From assembly GCA_003695285.1 (NCBI GenBank), contig RFIL01000409.1, positions 1 through 6,716 of the forward strand: a stretch of DNA of 6,716 bases. The letters are read 5' to 3'. Position numbers and translations under genes: made by a program. Within the stretch, counting starts at the first letter, position 1. Every line of letters begins with the position of its first letter. The notes beneath the pieces are model-generated. The model worked only from the letters and a program-made list of their open reading frames with translations. It had not been told where the DNA came from and searched no databases. Shown in pieces: positions 6,044 through 6,716 of the stretch. This DNA is from Calditrichota bacterium. Lineage in GTDB: Bacteria; Calditrichota; Calditrichia; RBG-13-44-9; J075.

Positions 6044-6500
6044 CGCTATTTTAAGAGAAGCAAAATCACTAATTGATAAAAATACCGACTCCAGGAAAGC
6101 CCTCCAGGACGTTTGCCAGTTGCTCCACGAAAAAATCCCCCACTATGATTGGGTGGGCTTTTATCTGGTGAATCCGGAGAATTCAAAGGAGTTGGTGCTC
6201 GGTCCTTTCTCCGGTGCCCCCACGGAACACACCCACATACCCTTTGGTAAGGGGGTGTGTGGTCAGGTGGCGGAGCGGAAAGAGACGATCATTGTTCAGG
6301 ATGTTTCTAAGGAAAGCAATTATCTCTCCTGCAGCCTCCATGTGAAATCTGAAATTGTGGTTCCCTTACTAAGAGCGGGTAGGTTTCTGGGAGAACTGGA
6401 TATTGACTCCCATACCTTAGCTCCTTTCACTGCTGCTGACAGACGTTTATTGGAGGGGATCTGTATGCTACTTACCGATAAGTTTACGGATTTTTCCTGA
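6015..6500 (+). CDS. msrC: GAF-domain free methionine-(R)-sulfoxide reductase
   Basis: The family reduces free L-methionine-(R)-S-oxide to methionine with thioredoxin-type electrons in the cytoplasm. The 161-residue protein is a single GAF domain of standard length. Family motifs are clear: WVGFYLV (46-52), LGPFSGAP (62-69), IPFGKGVCGQVAE (75-87), SEIVVPL (112-118) and GELDIDS (126-132). Against E. coli YebR/MsrC, Cys82 and Cys106 match Cys94 and Cys118, and Glu113, Asp129 and Asp131 match the acidic residues that hold the substrate. The third E. coli cysteine, Cys84, is replaced by His72. Disulfide formation would therefore have to use Cys82-Cys106 or an external thiol. A very strong ribosome site, GGAGGAGAAGG (5999-6009), precedes the ATG. 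A generic ligand-binding GAF protein is the alternative, but the conserved active site makes it less likely. Confidence 0.88.
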   Translation: MATATDIQFDAILREAKSLIDKNTDSRKALQDVCQLLHEKIPHYDWVGFYLVNPENSKELVLGPFSGAPTEHTHIPFGKGVCGQVAERKETIIVQDVSKESNYLSCSLHVKSEIVVPLLRAGRFLGELDIDSHTLAPFTAADRRLLEGICMLLTDKFTDFS

Positions 6501-6608
6501 ACTTACGATTCTGGAATGCGAGAATAAACCTGAAGAAAAATTTCTTTGGGAGATGGTTAAATCGTGATTAATGATTGAATCCACGGGTGAATACAACAGG
6601 AGAGAATA
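6501..6608 (+). other. 108-bp gap before the mutase gene
   Basis: This is the longest gap in the plus-strand series. It holds an AT-rich inverted repeat ATTCT/AGAAT (6508-6512 and 6521-6525) with an 8-nt loop, and AAGAAA/TTTCTT (6533-6546) with only a 2-nt spacer. Neither looks like a terminator. AGGAGA (6598-6603) is the ribosome site of the next gene. I see no B12-riboswitch core. A separate promoter for the mutase is possible, but none is clear. Confidence 0.4.
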
Positions 6609-6716
6609 ATGAGCCATTTAAAAGAGAAGAAAAAGAACTGGGAGGAGACGTTAGTACAGAAGGTGGTTTCTCGTTTTCCTGAAAGAAAAGAACAATTTGA
6701 AACAGATTCGGGGATA
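6609..6716 (+). CDS. methylmalonyl-CoA mutase large (catalytic) subunit, 5' part only
   Basis: Thirty-six codons are present before the window ends, with the gene open at the right edge. The translation begins MSHLKEKKKNWEET and continues to FPERKEQFETDSGI. A Lys-rich start, a Trp-Glu-Glu segment, then FPER and FxTxSGI is the characteristic N-terminus of the substrate-binding subunit of methylmalonyl-CoA mutase, which isomerises (R)-methylmalonyl-CoA to succinyl-CoA using adenosylcobalamin. This style of start is common in forms whose B12-binding domain is a separate protein, so a small B12-binding subunit may follow; that is inference. The epimerase three genes upstream supplies its substrate. 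Another acyl-CoA mutase of the same family, such as an isobutyryl-CoA mutase, cannot be excluded from this fragment. The ATG at 6609 is preceded by AGGAGA. Confidence 0.85.
   Translation, partial: MSHLKEKKKNWEETLVQKVVSRFPERKEQFETDSGI

Noticed and set aside
6501..6608. Cobalamin riboswitch before the B12-dependent mutase
   Set aside because: The gap is too short for a full element, and no B12-box-like core is visible.

Overview
The window is a compact stretch of bacterial chromosome with moderate GC by eye. It has one gene on the minus strand at the left and a run of six co-directional genes on the plus strand filling the rest. A monofunctional peptidoglycan glycosyltransferase and a secreted transglutaminase-like protein point to a diderm or Gram-negative-type envelope. 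The zinc-ribbon/TPR protein and the B12-dependent methylmalonyl-CoA genes would fit an uncultured or little-studied lineage such as the FCB/Calditrichota-like groups. That placement is a guess from gene style only; no marker in the window settles the taxonomy.

Layout: positions 1-176 hold no convincing gene. A membrane-anchored zinc-ribbon/TPR protein runs leftward (177-1109). A 318-bp intergenic region (1110-1427) separates it from a divergent plus-strand series and must hold the promoters for both directions. The series is guaB (IMP dehydrogenase, 1428-2888), methylmalonyl-CoA epimerase (2911-3312), a monofunctional GT51 glycosyltransferase (3358-4143), a large secreted transglutaminase-like protein (4148-5950), a GAF-type free methionine-(R)-sulfoxide reductase (6015-6500), and the first 36 codons of the methylmalonyl-CoA mutase large subunit (6609 to the window end). 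Gaps between these genes are 22, 45, 4, 64 and 108 bp, and each start has a good Shine-Dalgarno sequence, so the series is plausibly one operon or two overlapping ones.

Together: guaB makes XMP for guanine nucleotides. The epimerase and mutase are consecutive steps joining propionyl-CoA metabolism to succinyl-CoA, but two envelope genes and a redox-repair gene lie between them. The glycosyltransferase polymerises glycan strands from lipid II at the membrane. The tightly linked transglutaminase-like protein, with an intact Cys-His-Asp triad and a C-terminal beta-sandwich-like domain, presumably acts outside the cytoplasmic membrane; its substrate is unknown. The GAF protein keeps two of the three cysteines of the E. 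coli enzyme and all of its substrate-contacting acidic residues.

I found no mobile element, CRISPR array, tRNA/rRNA gene or phage gene. The least ordinary parts are the glycosyltransferase-transglutaminase pair, the zinc-ribbon/TPR membrane protein, a bulged hairpin or palindrome upstream of guaB, and a 22-codon reading frame overlapping the start of the methionine sulfoxide reductase gene.
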